NCBI GenBank assembly: GCA_963709505.1
Contig: CAVPXC010000008.1
Coordinates: forward strand, 1-64,000
DNA from: CAVPXC01 sp963709505
GTDB lineage: Bacteria > Chloroflexota > Anaerolineae > JAAEKA01
Direction: 5' to 3'
DNA length: 64,000 nucleotides
How positions within the stretch are numbered: position 1 is the stretch's first letter; each line of letters opens with the position of its first letter. The position numbers and the translations under genes were made by a program. Shown here piece after piece: positions 48,940 to 59,537 of this stretch. Under the pieces are notes generated by a model that was given only the letters and a program-made list of their open reading frames with translations, was not told the origin of the DNA and ran no database searches.

Positions 48940-50532
48940 TTACCTTTTGCCGCGCCCGGCTTGATCGACAAAGCTGGATCGCTCCAGCACTTGCCATGCG
49001 CCGGCCTCCGGCTGCCAGAACACGCGCAGCGTCACCTTGCGAACTCCGGGCTGCCACTGCTCGATGGCCAGCTTGGCGTAGCCTTCCGGCAATCCTTGCC
49101 CGCCAGCGGCCTTTGCCCGGCTGTGTTCTTGGCCGATCAGCTCGGCCACCTGCGCCATCACCTGGCGCAGCTCCGGCCCGGCCGTGCTGATCGTGGAGGT
49201 ACGCGTGTCCCACTCGCCCGGCTTGAGCGCCTCCCAGGATAGGTCACGAACCGGACCCACGCCTTCTTCCGGCAGCGCCACCTGGACCACCGCCTCCGCC
49301 GGCGGCAGTTGGACTGCGTACTTGGACGTGCCCATCCAGGTCAGGAAGACGAGTGCGGCCGAAAGGATCAGGCCCAGGTAGATGGCAATCCTGCGATCGC
49401 GCGCCCTGCGGCTGGGGTTGCCGTCGATATAGGGCAACAGGAAGAAGAGGGCGAACAGCGCCGAGGGCGCCATCACGCCCATCACAGCGGGATCGCCGAG
49501 CTTAAGCAGGCCCTGGACCCAAAGGAAATACCAGGGCGCCTCAGTGTGCGTAGGCGTCTTCAGCGGGTCAGCGTGATGTTCCAACGGCGCTCCCGGATAG
49601 ACCTGGAGCAGAATCAGCGTCAATAAGACCACCGTCGCGATGGCCAGAAAGGCCACCTCGTCGGTGAAGATGTCCGGCAGGTAATAGCGCCGGCGATCGG
49701 ACGGTATGCGTCTGGCCGTGTCCTGCCCGACTGTCTCTTCGGATGCCGGCAGCGAGATGCCCACCCTGACCACTTTGTAGTAGTGCACAAAGAAGACGAG
49801 AATTACTGCCAGGGGCAAGAAGAGCACGTGCAAAAGATAGAAGCGGAGCAGTGTATCGGCTCCCACGCTGGGCGCGCCCAGCAGGAGCAGCTTGATGGTC
49901 TGGCCCAGGGCCGCCGGCGGCGCCTTGTCGGCCATGCTGGCGCCGATGGTGACAGCCCAATAGGCCAATTGGTCATACGGCAACAAATAGCCGCTGAAGC
50001 TCAGGAGCAGCGTTGCCAGCAGCAGCACGACACCGGTGACCCAGGTGAAACGGCGCGGCGTTTTGTACGAGCCGGTGAGGAAGGTCCGCAGCATGTGCAG
50101 AACCACCGCGATCACCATCGCCTCAGCTGCCAGACGGTGGAGGTCACGCACGAATTGGCCAAAGGGCACCCGGCTGATAATCGTGAGGATATCGCCATAG
50201 GCGCGCTGGGGTGTGGGCGCGTAGAAGATCATCAGCAGGAGGCCGGTGACGATCTCGACAAAGAACAGGTAGGTGCTGAGCAGACCCAGGCGGAAGGTGT
50301 GGGTGAACTTGGTTGCCGCCGTGTGATAATAGGCCGGCTTGATATGGAACCAGAAGGACTCGGCGTGGAGGCGCAGGCGCGGATTGGGATGCCTGGGCGC
50401 GTCGCCGCGCGCCAGGTCCCGCAAATCCCCCAGGTTCAAACCGGCGGTGATGCGCACGATCAACCCGTCGATACGTTCGACGATCGCTGTGCCTCGCAGG
50501 GGCTTCGATGCTCGCTTCGGGCTGTCTTGCAT
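48940..50532 (-). CDS. Cytochrome b (b6-type fused to subunit IV)
   Basis: This is the quinol-oxidising core subunit of a bc/b6f-type complex. Heme-ligand pairs are seen in HRLAAEAMVIAVVLH (13 residues between) and HVLFLPLAVILVFFVH (14 between, the b6-type spacing). The subunit-IV part has HADPLKTPTHTEAPWYFLWV, where APWY stands in place of the usual PEWY at the Qo site. A ~110-residue soluble C-terminal extension follows the last helix. ATG 50532 is chosen; a TTG at 50580 is possible. No Rieske iron-sulfur gene adjoins the pair, which is unusual. Confidence 0.9.
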   Translation of the reverse strand: MQDSPKRASKPLRGTAIVERIDGLIVRITAGLNLGDLRDLARGDAPRHPNPRLRLHAESFWFHIKPAYYHTAATKFTHTFRLGLLSTYLFFVEIVTGLLLMIFYAPTPQRAYGDILTIISRVPFGQFVRDLHRLAAEAMVIAVVLHMLRTFLTGSYKTPRRFTWVTGVVLLLATLLLSFSGYLLPYDQLAYWAVTIGASMADKAPPAALGQTIKLLLLGAPSVGADTLLRFYLLHVLFLPLAVILVFFVHYYKVVRVGISLPASEETVGQDTARRIPSDRRRYYLPDIFTDEVAFLAIATVVLLTLILLQVYPGAPLEHHADPLKTPTHTEAPWYFLWVQGLLKLGDPAVMGVMAPSALFALFFLLPYIDGNPSRRARDRRIAIYLGLILSAALVFLTWMGTSKYAVQLPPAEAVVQVALPEEGVGPVRDLSWEALKPGEWDTRTSTISTAGPELRQVMAQVAELIGQEHSRAKAAGGQGLPEGYAKLAIEQWQPGVRKVTLRVFWQPEAGAWQVLERSSFVDQAGRGKR

Positions 50533-50647
50533 GGCGCCAGGGTCTCTTTCGGCAGAACCTCGGTCGTGGGATGCAGTCAAGTTTACAGCACAGCGGTTGA
50601 TTGTGCAACAAATCGCGACTGTGTATCTGGCTGCATGAGTTGGGTCG

Positions 50648-50677
50648 TTTCAGCATCCGGTTGAATGCAGATATAAT
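50648..50677 (+). promoter_or_regulatory. Promoter upstream of the lipoprotein genes
   Basis: TATAAT (50672-50677) is perfect; TTTCAG 18 bases before it is a weak -35. The transcript would contain the palindromic repeat cluster in its leader. Confidence 0.5.
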
Positions 50678-50700
50678 GGACGAAGTATAACTGCTCTGAA

Positions 50701-50838
50701 GGGCTCGGTCGGAGACCGGTCCGAGCGCGAGCTCAAAGGGGCTCGGTCGGAGACCGGCCCGAGCGAGCTCAAGGGCCGGTCGGAGACCGGTCCGAGCACG
50801 ACTAAGGGGCTCGGTCGGAGACCGGCCCGAGCGCGAGC
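50701..50838 (+). repeat. Cluster of four ctcggtcggagaccgg palindromic repeats
   Basis: Four same-direction copies of gctcggtcggagaccggycc with 15-25 base spacers lie between a promoter and the lipoprotein start. Each can fold as GGTC-GGA-GACC or through its outer CTCGG/CCGAG ends. The same word occurs in both orientations at 54688-54884. Confidence 0.85.
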
Positions 50839-50872
50839 CGATAGCAGCAACTCTTCTTGAGGAAAAACACTT

Positions 50873-52681
50873 ATGTCGCGCAAACTCATACTACTGCTGA
50901 TTCTTAGCCTGCTGTTGGTGACCGGCTGTACACCTGCTGCCGCGCCAACACTTCCGCCTGGCCCCACACCGGCGCCTGTTCCCACTCGTCCGGTTGCGCC
51001 AACCCCTGAGGAACCGGGCATCCTCGCGGCTCCGCTGAGCCAGGCAGAGATGCTGGCGCTGGTACCGGCCCTGGCCGAGCGCGAGAAGCGTTTCCAGGCT
51101 GCGTTGGCCAGCGATCAGCCGATACTCCTGTTTCAGGGCGCCGACGAAAAGCAGCAGAAGGCGCAGGAATTGGCCGTCGCCAGCACGGACCTGCAGTACT
51201 TTGCTGCCGACTCGCAGACCGGCCAGCCGTTGCGCAGTGAGATCATGATCGTGCGCCCTGCCCTGCCCAGCGATCTCACCGAGGCTGCAGCGGCTTGCGG
51301 ACAGCAGGGGTGCTACCGGGTAGAGATGTACAACTACGCAACCAATGCCACGGTGATCGCTATCGTCGATCTCTCTCAGAGGCGGGTGCTCGACGTGGTC
51401 TTCCAGCCTGACACGCAGCCGGAGATCCCCAAAGACCTGGCCGACCTGGCCGCGCAGATCGCCATCAAGTCGCCGGAAGTCGCCGAGGCGCTCGGCTTCC
51501 AGCCTGGCGTCGATCAGGCGGGCATGCCCAGCGTCAAGACCGCACTCAACGGCAGCCAGTGTGAGCGCTCCCGGCATTTGTGCGTGGCCCCTACCTTCAT
51601 GGTGGGTGAGCGCGCCCTGTGGGCGATTGTCGACCTGACCGATGGGCGATTGGTTGGCACAAGATGGACGAGCCTGGGTAAAGGCGGTGGCCAACCGGTG
51701 ACAGAGAAGAGCCTGCAGGACTCGGTCATCATGGCCGAATACTGCGAAAAGATCAACGCCCTGGCGCGCGCCGGCTGGGAGATGGACTACACCCTGACCT
51801 CCTCGGACGGCTTGCAGGTCAGCAACGTGCGCTACGAGGGCAGCCCTGTCGTGAATAACGCCAAGCTGGTGGACTGGCATGTCAGTTACTCCGGCACTGA
51901 TGGCTTTGGCTACAGCGATGCCACAGGCTGCCCGGTGTTTAGCACGGCGTCGGTGATCGCCTTCGATGCCCCTTACCAGGAGGAGATCGTGGAGAATGGC
52001 GAAGAGGTTGGCTTTGCCTTGGTGCAGGATTTTCGCAGCGAACTGTGGCCGCAGCCTTGCAACTATCGCTACGTTCAACGCTACGAGTTTTACAACGACG
52101 GGCGATTTCGTGTAGGCGGCGCTAATCTTGGTCAGGGGTGTGGCAACAAAGGCACCTATCGTCCGGTGGTGCGCATCGAGTTTCCGGCCCCAGGGGCCGA
52201 CGGTGGACCGACCACCTTCGCGGAATGGGACGGGACGCAGTGGGTGCCGTGGACGGAAGAACAGTGGGTGTTGCAGGATGAAAACACCGCTTTCACGCCC
52301 GAGGGCTATCAATTTCGCATCACCGCCGAAGATGAAACTGGGTATTACGCAGCGCCGAACACCGGGCAACTCCCCGACGGCAGCCGCGGCGACAACGCAT
52401 TCACCTTCGTGACGGTCGCGAAGCCTGCAGAAGGCAGCGCCGATCTGATCACCATCGGTTCATGCTGCAACGACGACTATCGCCAAGGTCCTGAGAAGTT
52501 CATGGCCCCGCCCGAGCCTCTGCCCGGAGATGGCCTGGTCATGTGGTACGTACCGCGCTTGAGTAACAACGACACGCCTGGACAAGAGGTCTGCTGGGTG
52601 ACCCCCAAGGTAGTCGACGGCCAGTTGGTCAACGAGATCCATCCGTGCGCGTATGGCGTGCTGTTCGTGCCGGCGCCCTGA
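50873..52681 (+). CDS. Predicted lipoprotein of unknown function
   Basis: The 602-residue protein starts behind GAGGA and has a lipoprotein signal (ILLLILSLLLVTGC; the cysteine near residue 19 is the lipidation site) and a proline-rich linker (PTLPPGPTPAPVPTRP). The rest is a large extracytoplasmic domain. The segment with SPEVAEALGFQPG and LWAIVDLTDGRLVGTRW resembles PepSY-type or copper-amine-oxidase N-terminal-like folds, but I do not recognise the family. The frame is intact. A second lipoprotein follows after 10 bases, so the two are probably co-expressed. Confidence 0.7.
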   Translation: MSRKLILLLILSLLLVTGCTPAAAPTLPPGPTPAPVPTRPVAPTPEEPGILAAPLSQAEMLALVPALAEREKRFQAALASDQPILLFQGADEKQQKAQELAVASTDLQYFAADSQTGQPLRSEIMIVRPALPSDLTEAAAACGQQGCYRVEMYNYATNATVIAIVDLSQRRVLDVVFQPDTQPEIPKDLADLAAQIAIKSPEVAEALGFQPGVDQAGMPSVKTALNGSQCERSRHLCVAPTFMVGERALWAIVDLTDGRLVGTRWTSLGKGGGQPVTEKSLQDSVIMAEYCEKINALARAGWEMDYTLTSSDGLQVSNVRYEGSPVVNNAKLVDWHVSYSGTDGFGYSDATGCPVFSTASVIAFDAPYQEEIVENGEEVGFALVQDFRSELWPQPCNYRYVQRYEFYNDGRFRVGGANLGQGCGNKGTYRPVVRIEFPAPGADGGPTTFAEWDGTQWVPWTEEQWVLQDENTAFTPEGYQFRITAEDETGYYAAPNTGQLPDGSRGDNAFTFVTVAKPAEGSADLITIGSCCNDDYRQGPEKFMAPPEPLPGDGLVMWYVPRLSNNDTPGQEVCWVTPKVVDGQLVNEIHPCAYGVLFVPAP

Positions 52682-52691
52682 AAGATCACTC

Positions 52692-53701
52692 ATGAGTAAA
52701 CGACACCGGTCTGAAACTCTTCAGCGGCGGGCCACGCCCCAGCGAACATTTTCGGCCCTCCGGTTTGTGATGGCGATCGGCGTGATGTCGTTGATGTGGT
52801 TGGCGGGATGTGCCTCCGCTCCCGCGCCGGCTACGTCGGCGCCGGCTCAGGTCGCTCGACCCTTGGGCGGGGCCGACACCTGCCGGCATGGCCCCCGCTT
52901 CACGGCAGACATGGGGTTCAGCCAACAGACGAGTATCGGCACGGCCTTCAAGGGCGTCCAGGGGCTGGCTGTCGCCGATCCTGCCGGCAATGGCGGCCAA
53001 GGTATCCTGTACCAGCACCCGACGTGGGACGATGCCGGCTACCTGGGGCCGTGGATCTACGACCGAATTCGGCAACGTCTACACTGGGCCGGTACCTCTG
53101 GTGAGTCTCGTAGAGAACCCTCCCGAAAAGCAAAACAAAGTGTACAAGGTCGATACGGACAGCCAGATCATGTCCGAGTTCGTGGACCTGTCCGCGGCAC
53201 AGCCGCCTTCGGGCGCCAATCCTTTTGGTGTCGTCGGTTTGACCTATGATTGCGACACAGAGCTCCTGTACGCCAGCTCGCTGGCCGGCTCAACGGCCGG
53301 CCAAGAGGTTGGGCGCATTTTCCGCATCGATCTGGCCAGCGGCCAAGTGCTGAATTCGCTGGACGGTGTGGATGCCATGGGCCTGGGTGTGTTCAACGGC
53401 GTCCAGGGCAAGCGCCTGTACTACGGCCTGACGCGCAAACCTGAGGTGTGGTCGGTGGCGCTGGACGATAAGGGCGACTTCGTAGGCGAGCCGCGCTTCG
53501 AGTTCTCGCTTGCCGGTCTGCCGACCGAAGGCCGGCAGACGGTGCGCCGCATCCGTTTTGGCCAAGGAACAGACGCGAACTCTCTACCTGATGGCCTTCA
53601 ACTACACCCTCCAGGTGGCCGGAGAGCGGCAAGAGACCATCCTTAAGTTCAGTTACGATCCGTTTACCGATACGTGGAGCCAGGCGTGGACGGGGTCCTA
53701 A
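52692..53701 (+). CDS. Second predicted lipoprotein, propeller-like (two frame breaks)
   Basis: The start MSKRHRSETLQRR leads to a lipoprotein signal ending LMWLAGC. The next frame, entered near 53065, reads NVYTGPVPLVSLVENPPEKQ, then YKVDTDSQIMSEFVDLSAAQ. The last frame, entered near 53565, ends QTRTLYLMAFNYTLQVAGER and WSQAWTGS at 53701. The restored length is ~336 residues. The repeated pattern of aromatic and DxxSG strands suggests a beta-propeller. It may act with the preceding lipoprotein; the function is unknown. Confidence 0.65.
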
Positions 53702-53721
53702 CCTAACAGAACTAACCAAAC

Positions 53722-53755
53722 AGAACGGTCCGGTCTCCGAAGACCGGACCGTTCT
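53722..53755 (+). terminator. Terminator of the lipoprotein operon
   Basis: AGAACGGTCCGGTCT and its exact complement form a 15-bp stem with loop CCGA, 20 bases after the stop codon. It also resembles the palindromic repeats at 50701 and 54688. Confidence 0.75.
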
Positions 53756-53777
53756 ATCGAGTCCGGTCGATCGAGTC

Positions 53778-54662
53778 TCACCCTGCCCAGCGCGCAAACA
53801 GGCTGTTGACGAGCAGTCGTCCGGCGCTGCGCTCGCGGGTCGCCAGCTGGCCGGTGCTCAGGCTGCCACCCTCGCCGGGCACCATAGACGACGCCATCTG
53901 CCGGAGGAACTCCAGCGACATCTCCCGAGTATAGCCCGTGATCACGATAAATAGGGGCTGCGGGCTCAGAACCGCACGACAGGCCTGGCACAGCAGGGGG
54001 AAGAGTGTGGCCAGCGTCCACACCTCGCCGTCGGGGCCGCGGCCGAAGGCGGGCGGGTCCATGATCAAGCCGTCGTAGCGCACGCCGCGGCGCTCCTCTC
54101 GCCGAACGTAGGACAGCGCGTCGTCCACAATCCAGCGCACCGGGCGGTCGGCCAGGCCGGAGAGGCTTTGGTTCTCGCGCGCCCAGGCGACGGCTTTCTT
54201 GGACGCGTCGACGTGCGTGACGCGCGCGCCGGCCTGGGCTGCCGCCAGCGAGGCCAGGCCGGTGTAGCCAAACAGGTTGACGACGTGCACCGGCCGGCCG
54301 GCGGCTGCGACCTGCTCGGAGATCCAGTCCCAGTGACTGGCATTCTCGGGAAACACGCCGACCTGGCGCGACTCGGCGGCCCGCACGCGGAAGCGTAGGA
54401 CCTTGTATCCGATCGACCAGGATTTCTCCATCGGCCGGCGGTAGGTCCAGACACCGCCCTGTGAGCCGGTCATGTGAAACTCGGCATCGGCGTCTTTCCA
54501 GTCGGCGGCCGGCAAGGCCGGACGCCACGACGCCTGGGCTTCCGGGCGGATCAGCGTGTGTGGGCCGAAACGCTCGAGCTTGCGCCCATCGCCGCTGTCG
54601 AGCAAATCGTAGTCTTGCCAATCCGGGGTGGTCAATGTAAGTGGATGGATGCTCTTGGCCAT
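53778..54662 (-). CDS. SAM-dependent rRNA methyltransferase (RlmI/RlmK-like)
   Basis: The 294-residue protein has a methyltransferase core with VVNLFGYTGLASLAAAQAGA (motif I), VTHVDASKKAVAWARENQSL and the catalytic-loop motif LIMDPPAFGRG. This matches the family that methylates 23S rRNA at cytosine or guanine. There is no PUA domain at the N-terminus. The frame is intact. It points toward the lipoprotein operon and shares its terminator region. Confidence 0.82.
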   Translation of the reverse strand: MAKSIHPLTLTTPDWQDYDLLDSGDGRKLERFGPHTLIRPEAQASWRPALPAADWKDADAEFHMTGSQGGVWTYRRPMEKSWSIGYKVLRFRVRAAESRQVGVFPENASHWDWISEQVAAAGRPVHVVNLFGYTGLASLAAAQAGARVTHVDASKKAVAWARENQSLSGLADRPVRWIVDDALSYVRREERRGVRYDGLIMDPPAFGRGPDGEVWTLATLFPLLCQACRAVLSPQPLFIVITGYTREMSLEFLRQMASSMVPGEGGSLSTGQLATRERSAGRLLVNSLFARWAG

Positions 54663-54687
54663 AGAGCCTGCTTGACTAAAGATAGCC

Positions 54688-54884
54688 GCTCGGGCCGGTC
54701 TAGTTGCTGCTCGGGCTGGTCCAGTTGCTGCTCGGGCCGGTCTAGTTGCTGCTCGGGCCGGTCTCCGACCGAGCCTTGCTGCTCGGGCCGGTCTCCGACC
54801 GACGCCCCTCTTTGCATTGACAATAGTGTGCCTAACGCATTAGAGGGTAATTGGTAATGGACTCGGTCGGAGACCGGCCCGAGC
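54688..54884. repeat. Second cluster of the ctcggtcggagaccgg repeat
   Basis: Copies in the opposite direction lie at 54688, 54709, 54730, 54751 and 54781; the first three have an exact 21-base period. One copy in the forward direction lies at 54861-54884. The facing copies could pair into a hairpin of about 200 bases. The cluster fills the gap between the rRNA methyltransferase and the EamA gene. Confidence 0.85.
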
Positions 54885-54965
54885 AAGAAGGAGGAAGACC
54901 GGCTTGAACATCTTTGACTTCGCTCCATCTCCGTTCTGGTCCGCGCATCCGCCAGTCCGCGGTTC

Positions 54966-55874
54966 TCACGTCAAAAAAAGCAACGCCGCGCCCGACAGCG
55001 CCACCAGCGTGCCGGCGATGGCGCGCGGAGTAACACGCTCGCCGAAGGTCCAGTGGGATAGCGGGATGAGCAGTATCGGCGGCAGGGCCATCAGAGTGGC
55101 GGCAACGCCGACCGGTGCGTTTTGTACGGCGATCATCGACGCCCAGACGCCGAGGAAGGGCCCCGTGAATGCACCGCCGGCGATAAAGCGCAGCGCTGTG
55201 CGGTCCTCTAGCGCCCGCCAAGTCGAACGCACCCGGCCTTGCAGGGCGGTAACCAGCCAGATGACCACGGCGGCGACGAGGATCCGCATGATCGTGGCCG
55301 AAAGCGGGGAGAATCCGCCTTCCATGCCCTTCTTGGACAGGAGCAGGCCAATCGCCTGTCCGAGCGCGCCGCCCAGGCCGAGCAGAATGCCCATCGTACG
55401 GACGCGGCGATCGGTGTCGCCGGGAAACACTGCGGCCGAGCTGGTCTGGCGGGCTCTTTCAGAAACTACCCACCCGATGCCGCCCACGGCCAACGCCATT
55501 GCCACGAGCTCGATGCCGGTCAGCGCCTCGCCCAGCCAGAACCACGCCATCAAGGTGCTCATGATGGGCACCGAGGTCATCAGCAACTGGCCGCGCCGCG
55601 GGCCGATCAGCACATACGCCTGGAAGAGACAGGCGTCGCCCAGCACCAGGCCGATGATGCCCGACAGCCCCAGCCACAGCCAGCGATCGCGGGACGCTCC
55701 CGACGGCCATACGGCGCCGGTCAGCACGAGCTGAGCGATAGACAGGTACAGCAGCGCCAGCAGCAGCCGCACCCGGTTGACGACCGGCGAGCCAACCCGC
55801 CGGCCAGCCAGGGTGAACTGGATCGACGTGACCGACCAACTGAGCGATGTGAAGAGTGCGGCAAGTTCGCCCAT
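54966..55874 (-). CDS. EamA/DMT-family transporter
   Basis: The 302-residue protein has ten predicted membrane helices in two EamA halves (residues ~5-140 and ~160-300), with TSVPIMSTLMAWFWLGEAL in the first and LMALPPILLIPLSHWTFGER in the second. Members export metabolites or nucleotide-sugar-like compounds. The substrate cannot be told from sequence. The frame is intact. Confidence 0.85.
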   Translation of the reverse strand: MGELAALFTSLSWSVTSIQFTLAGRRVGSPVVNRVRLLLALLYLSIAQLVLTGAVWPSGASRDRWLWLGLSGIIGLVLGDACLFQAYVLIGPRRGQLLMTSVPIMSTLMAWFWLGEALTGIELVAMALAVGGIGWVVSERARQTSSAAVFPGDTDRRVRTMGILLGLGGALGQAIGLLLSKKGMEGGFSPLSATIMRILVAAVVIWLVTALQGRVRSTWRALEDRTALRFIAGGAFTGPFLGVWASMIAVQNAPVGVAATLMALPPILLIPLSHWTFGERVTPRAIAGTLVALSGAALLFLT

Positions 55875-56001
55875 GAGATGACAAATTGAACAAAAAAAGC
55901 TGGCGATGGTAGCACAACCACCGCCAGCTCTATTCTACTTGCGACAGGCCGCGGGCGCCAATCTGCGGCGCCGGATTGTTGGCATTAGTCTGCTGTTGAG
56001 A

Positions 56002-56373
56002 TTATTTGGCTTGGCTCCTGAGCAAGTCGCGGATCTCGGTCAGTAGCACGACATCTTCAGTCGGCTCCGCAGGTGCTGCTGCCTTGGCGCGCGAGGCACT
56101 GTTCACGGTCTTGATAATGAGAAACAGGACGAAGCCGATGATGAGGAAGTTGATGAGCGCCTGGATGAACAGACCATAGGCGACAGTTGCCCCGCCAACC
56201 TGGATAGACAGGGTGGTGAAGTCGATGCCACCCAGAAGGATGCCGATTAGCGGCATGATGATGTCGTTGACCAGCGACGTGATGACGAGGCCAAAGGCCC
56301 CGGCGATGATCACGGCAACGGCCAGATCGATCACGTTGCCGCGTAGAATGAACTGCTTAAACTCCTTCAACAT
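56002..56373 (-). CDS. mscL: Large-conductance mechanosensitive channel
   Basis: The 123-residue protein has the classic MscL layout: an N-terminal amphipathic helix (MLKEFKQFILRGNVIDLAVA), pore helix TM1 (VAVIIAGAFGLVITSLVNDI), a short periplasmic loop, TM2 (FLIIGFVLFLIIKTVNSASR) and a C-terminal helix. It opens under membrane tension to release solutes during osmotic downshock. The start follows AAAGGAG. Confidence 0.96.
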   Translation of the reverse strand: MLKEFKQFILRGNVIDLAVAVIIAGAFGLVITSLVNDIIMPLIGILLGGIDFTTLSIQVGGATVAYGLFIQALINFLIIGFVLFLIIKTVNSASRAKAAAPAEPTEDVVLLTEIRDLLRSQAK

Positions 56374-56543
56374 CCTTGCAAATCTCCTTTGAAAAATCAG
56401 ATGACGTGTGGATCGAAACGAACGCTTGGTGTATCGGGTTGTCTATTCGCGTCCAATTCGTGAGATCAGAAAATCACCAGCAGATTGTCTCACATCTAAG
56501 CATAAAATTCAATACCGTAGGATTACAAATACCTTACACTTCA

Positions 56544-56675
56544 TACAGCATGGCGCAAATCCGTGCCGGGTCTCCTTATTATGGAGTTGAGGCTTGAGCC
56601 GGGTCTTGAGCACAAACCCGGCTAAAGCCCAATTCCATTACGAGAAGACCCGGCACGGATTTGCGCCATGCTGTA
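56544..56675. repeat. 132-bp palindromic element with 30-bp perfect inverted ends
   Basis: Arms 56544-56573 and 56646-56675 are exact reverse complements (the ends read TACAGCATGGCGCAAATCCG). Inside, a second imperfect pairing (GAGCCGGGT with ACCCGGCT) extends the hairpin nearly to its centre. There is no clear target duplication and no coding capacity. It may be a MITE-like element; no gene is seen between mscL and the FemAB gene. Confidence 0.85.
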
Positions 56676-56710
56676 CTAAACCCCTTCGAACTGGGCCGCC
56701 GAGCAGCTCG

Positions 56711-57875
56711 TCAGTCCGAATCAGGCGCCCCGTTTCGTTCGCTTTCTGGCATTTCCGCCCGATGCCGGCTGCGCATCAGATCCAGCACGCGCGGCATCGC
56801 CGATGTGTAGGACCAGTACAACGCCTTCGACACCGGGAAATCCCACGCGCCGATGTGGGGTGCAAAACGAGCGCCCAAGTCCTTCCTTGAATCGCCACAC
56901 GCCCCACATCGGGTCCGACTCCTCCAATACATCGGGCGCGCCCCAGAGATCATAGCGGGTGCAGCCCTGACTCGGCCGCCAGCCGTATGGCCTCCCACTG
57001 CAGGAGGTGGTTAGGCATCAGTTGCCGGCGCCGATCGCCTGAAGCCCCATACATATACCAGGCGCCGGGACCAAACACGAAGAGGATGATGCCGGCAACG
57101 GGCTCGCCTTCCACTTCGGCCAACAGGAGATGGGCCGACGGCGCCGGCGCGCAATCGGGTTGCATGAATGTGCGCCAGGTAGCCTCGTAGTAGCCAAACG
57201 GACGCACTAGAAACCCGTCGCGTTGACCGGTCTCGGCATACAGCGCATAAAACGTGCGCAGATCGTCCAGGCCTCCGTGCACGATCCGAACGCCGCGCCG
57301 CTCGGCCAGCCGAACGTTGTAACGCCACTTTGGCTTCATGTTCTCCAGCAGGGCCTCTTCACCCAGCGTCAAGTCAAGCAACGCGGTGTTGCGATACTGA
57401 ATCTGCTCGGCCGAGAAGCGCCAGCCGCGCCGGCTGAGCAGCGCGATTAGCGCCTGGCCCGCCGGCTCATCCGGCGAGACGTCCGGGTCGATCTTGACGA
57501 AGATCGCCCGGCTTTTGCGGGCCTGCGCTTCGATATCGGCCACGACCTGTTCGGCCGCTGCCGGGTCCGGCCCATCCAGCAGCGGGCCTTTTGGCACATA
57601 GGCAACGCCCCAGGGCAGCCGGCTGATGCGTCGCAGCAACATGCTTGCCGCAGCGCGCGGGGGCGACCCGGGCGACTCGCGCCAGAGCAATCGTTGGGCG
57701 GTCCAGCCCGTCTGGCTTTTGCCCGCGCCCCATTCCCAGCTTTGCAGGACGTGCGGCGCGGGCAGCGAGAGCAGCGCCGCGTTCCATTGGCTGTGCTCGG
57801 TTTCGGGCGTGAGGATCATCACGATGTGATCAAAGTGACATTGCCCAGGTAATTGGCGGGCGATAGGTTGGACAT
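56711..57875 (-). CDS. FemAB-family peptidoglycan bridge aminoacyltransferase (frame breaks)
   Basis: This GNAT-fold ligase would add an amino acid from aminoacyl-tRNA to the lipid II peptide. The main frame contains LQSWEWGAGKSQTGWTAQRL, PKGPLLDG, ENMKPKWRYNVRLAERRGVR and MYGASGDRRRQLMPNHLLQW, all typical of FemABX. It stops at 56950. The family's next segment (CTRYDLWGAPDVLEESDPMW) is in another frame and the C-terminus (FAPHIGAWDFPVSKALYWSY) in a third, with breaks near 56952 and 56880. ATG 57875 has an ideal AGGAGG and may be the true start, with another shift near 57830. The restored length is ~388 residues. Confidence 0.8.
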
Positions 57876-57969
57876 CGAAAACCTCCTGGCTGAACATTCA
57901 TACCGCCATAGTGATACTTGGCACAGCATAGCGGATAAGATAGAATATAGCACAGGTAGCAGGGTCGGT

Positions 57970-58109
57970 CAACGCTGAATGCTGAACGTAGAGTGCTGAA
58001 TGCGGAATGATGAATGCGGAACGGTTCCTGATGGTGACCGCGCTGACTCGTTCTTCATCATTCAAAATCAGCGTTCATCGTTCATCATTCCGTATTCAGC
58101 ACTCTACGC
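57970..58109 (+). repeat. Inverted gctgaatg/cattcagc array before glgC
   Basis: Positions 57987-58014 and 58081-58108 are reverse complements at 27 of 28 positions. Both are made of words such as gctgaat and gaatgatg. The right arm ends 6 bases before the AGGAGG of glgC. Confidence 0.85.
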
Positions 58110-58124
58110 GCACAGGAGGCCTCA

Positions 58125-59386
<1,262 letters not shown>

Positions 59387-59387
<1 letters not shown>

Positions 59388-59520
59388 TGAACAGTAATCG
59401 GTAATGGAATCGGTGAACGGTAATCGGTGATCGGTGATCGGTGATCGGTGATGCGAAATACCAGTGATTCTGCTGCATACCGATCACCGACTCCCACCGA
59501 TCACCGATCACCGTTCACCA
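59387..59520 (+). repeat. Inverted atcggtg/caccgat array between the glgC paralogs
   Basis: The left side (59387-59452) has about seven copies of gtaatcg or gtgatcg. The right side (59479-59520) repeats accgatcacc. The right arm ends 5 bases before the AAGGAG of the second gene. Confidence 0.85.
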
Positions 59521-59537
59521 TCCCTAAGGAGACCTCC

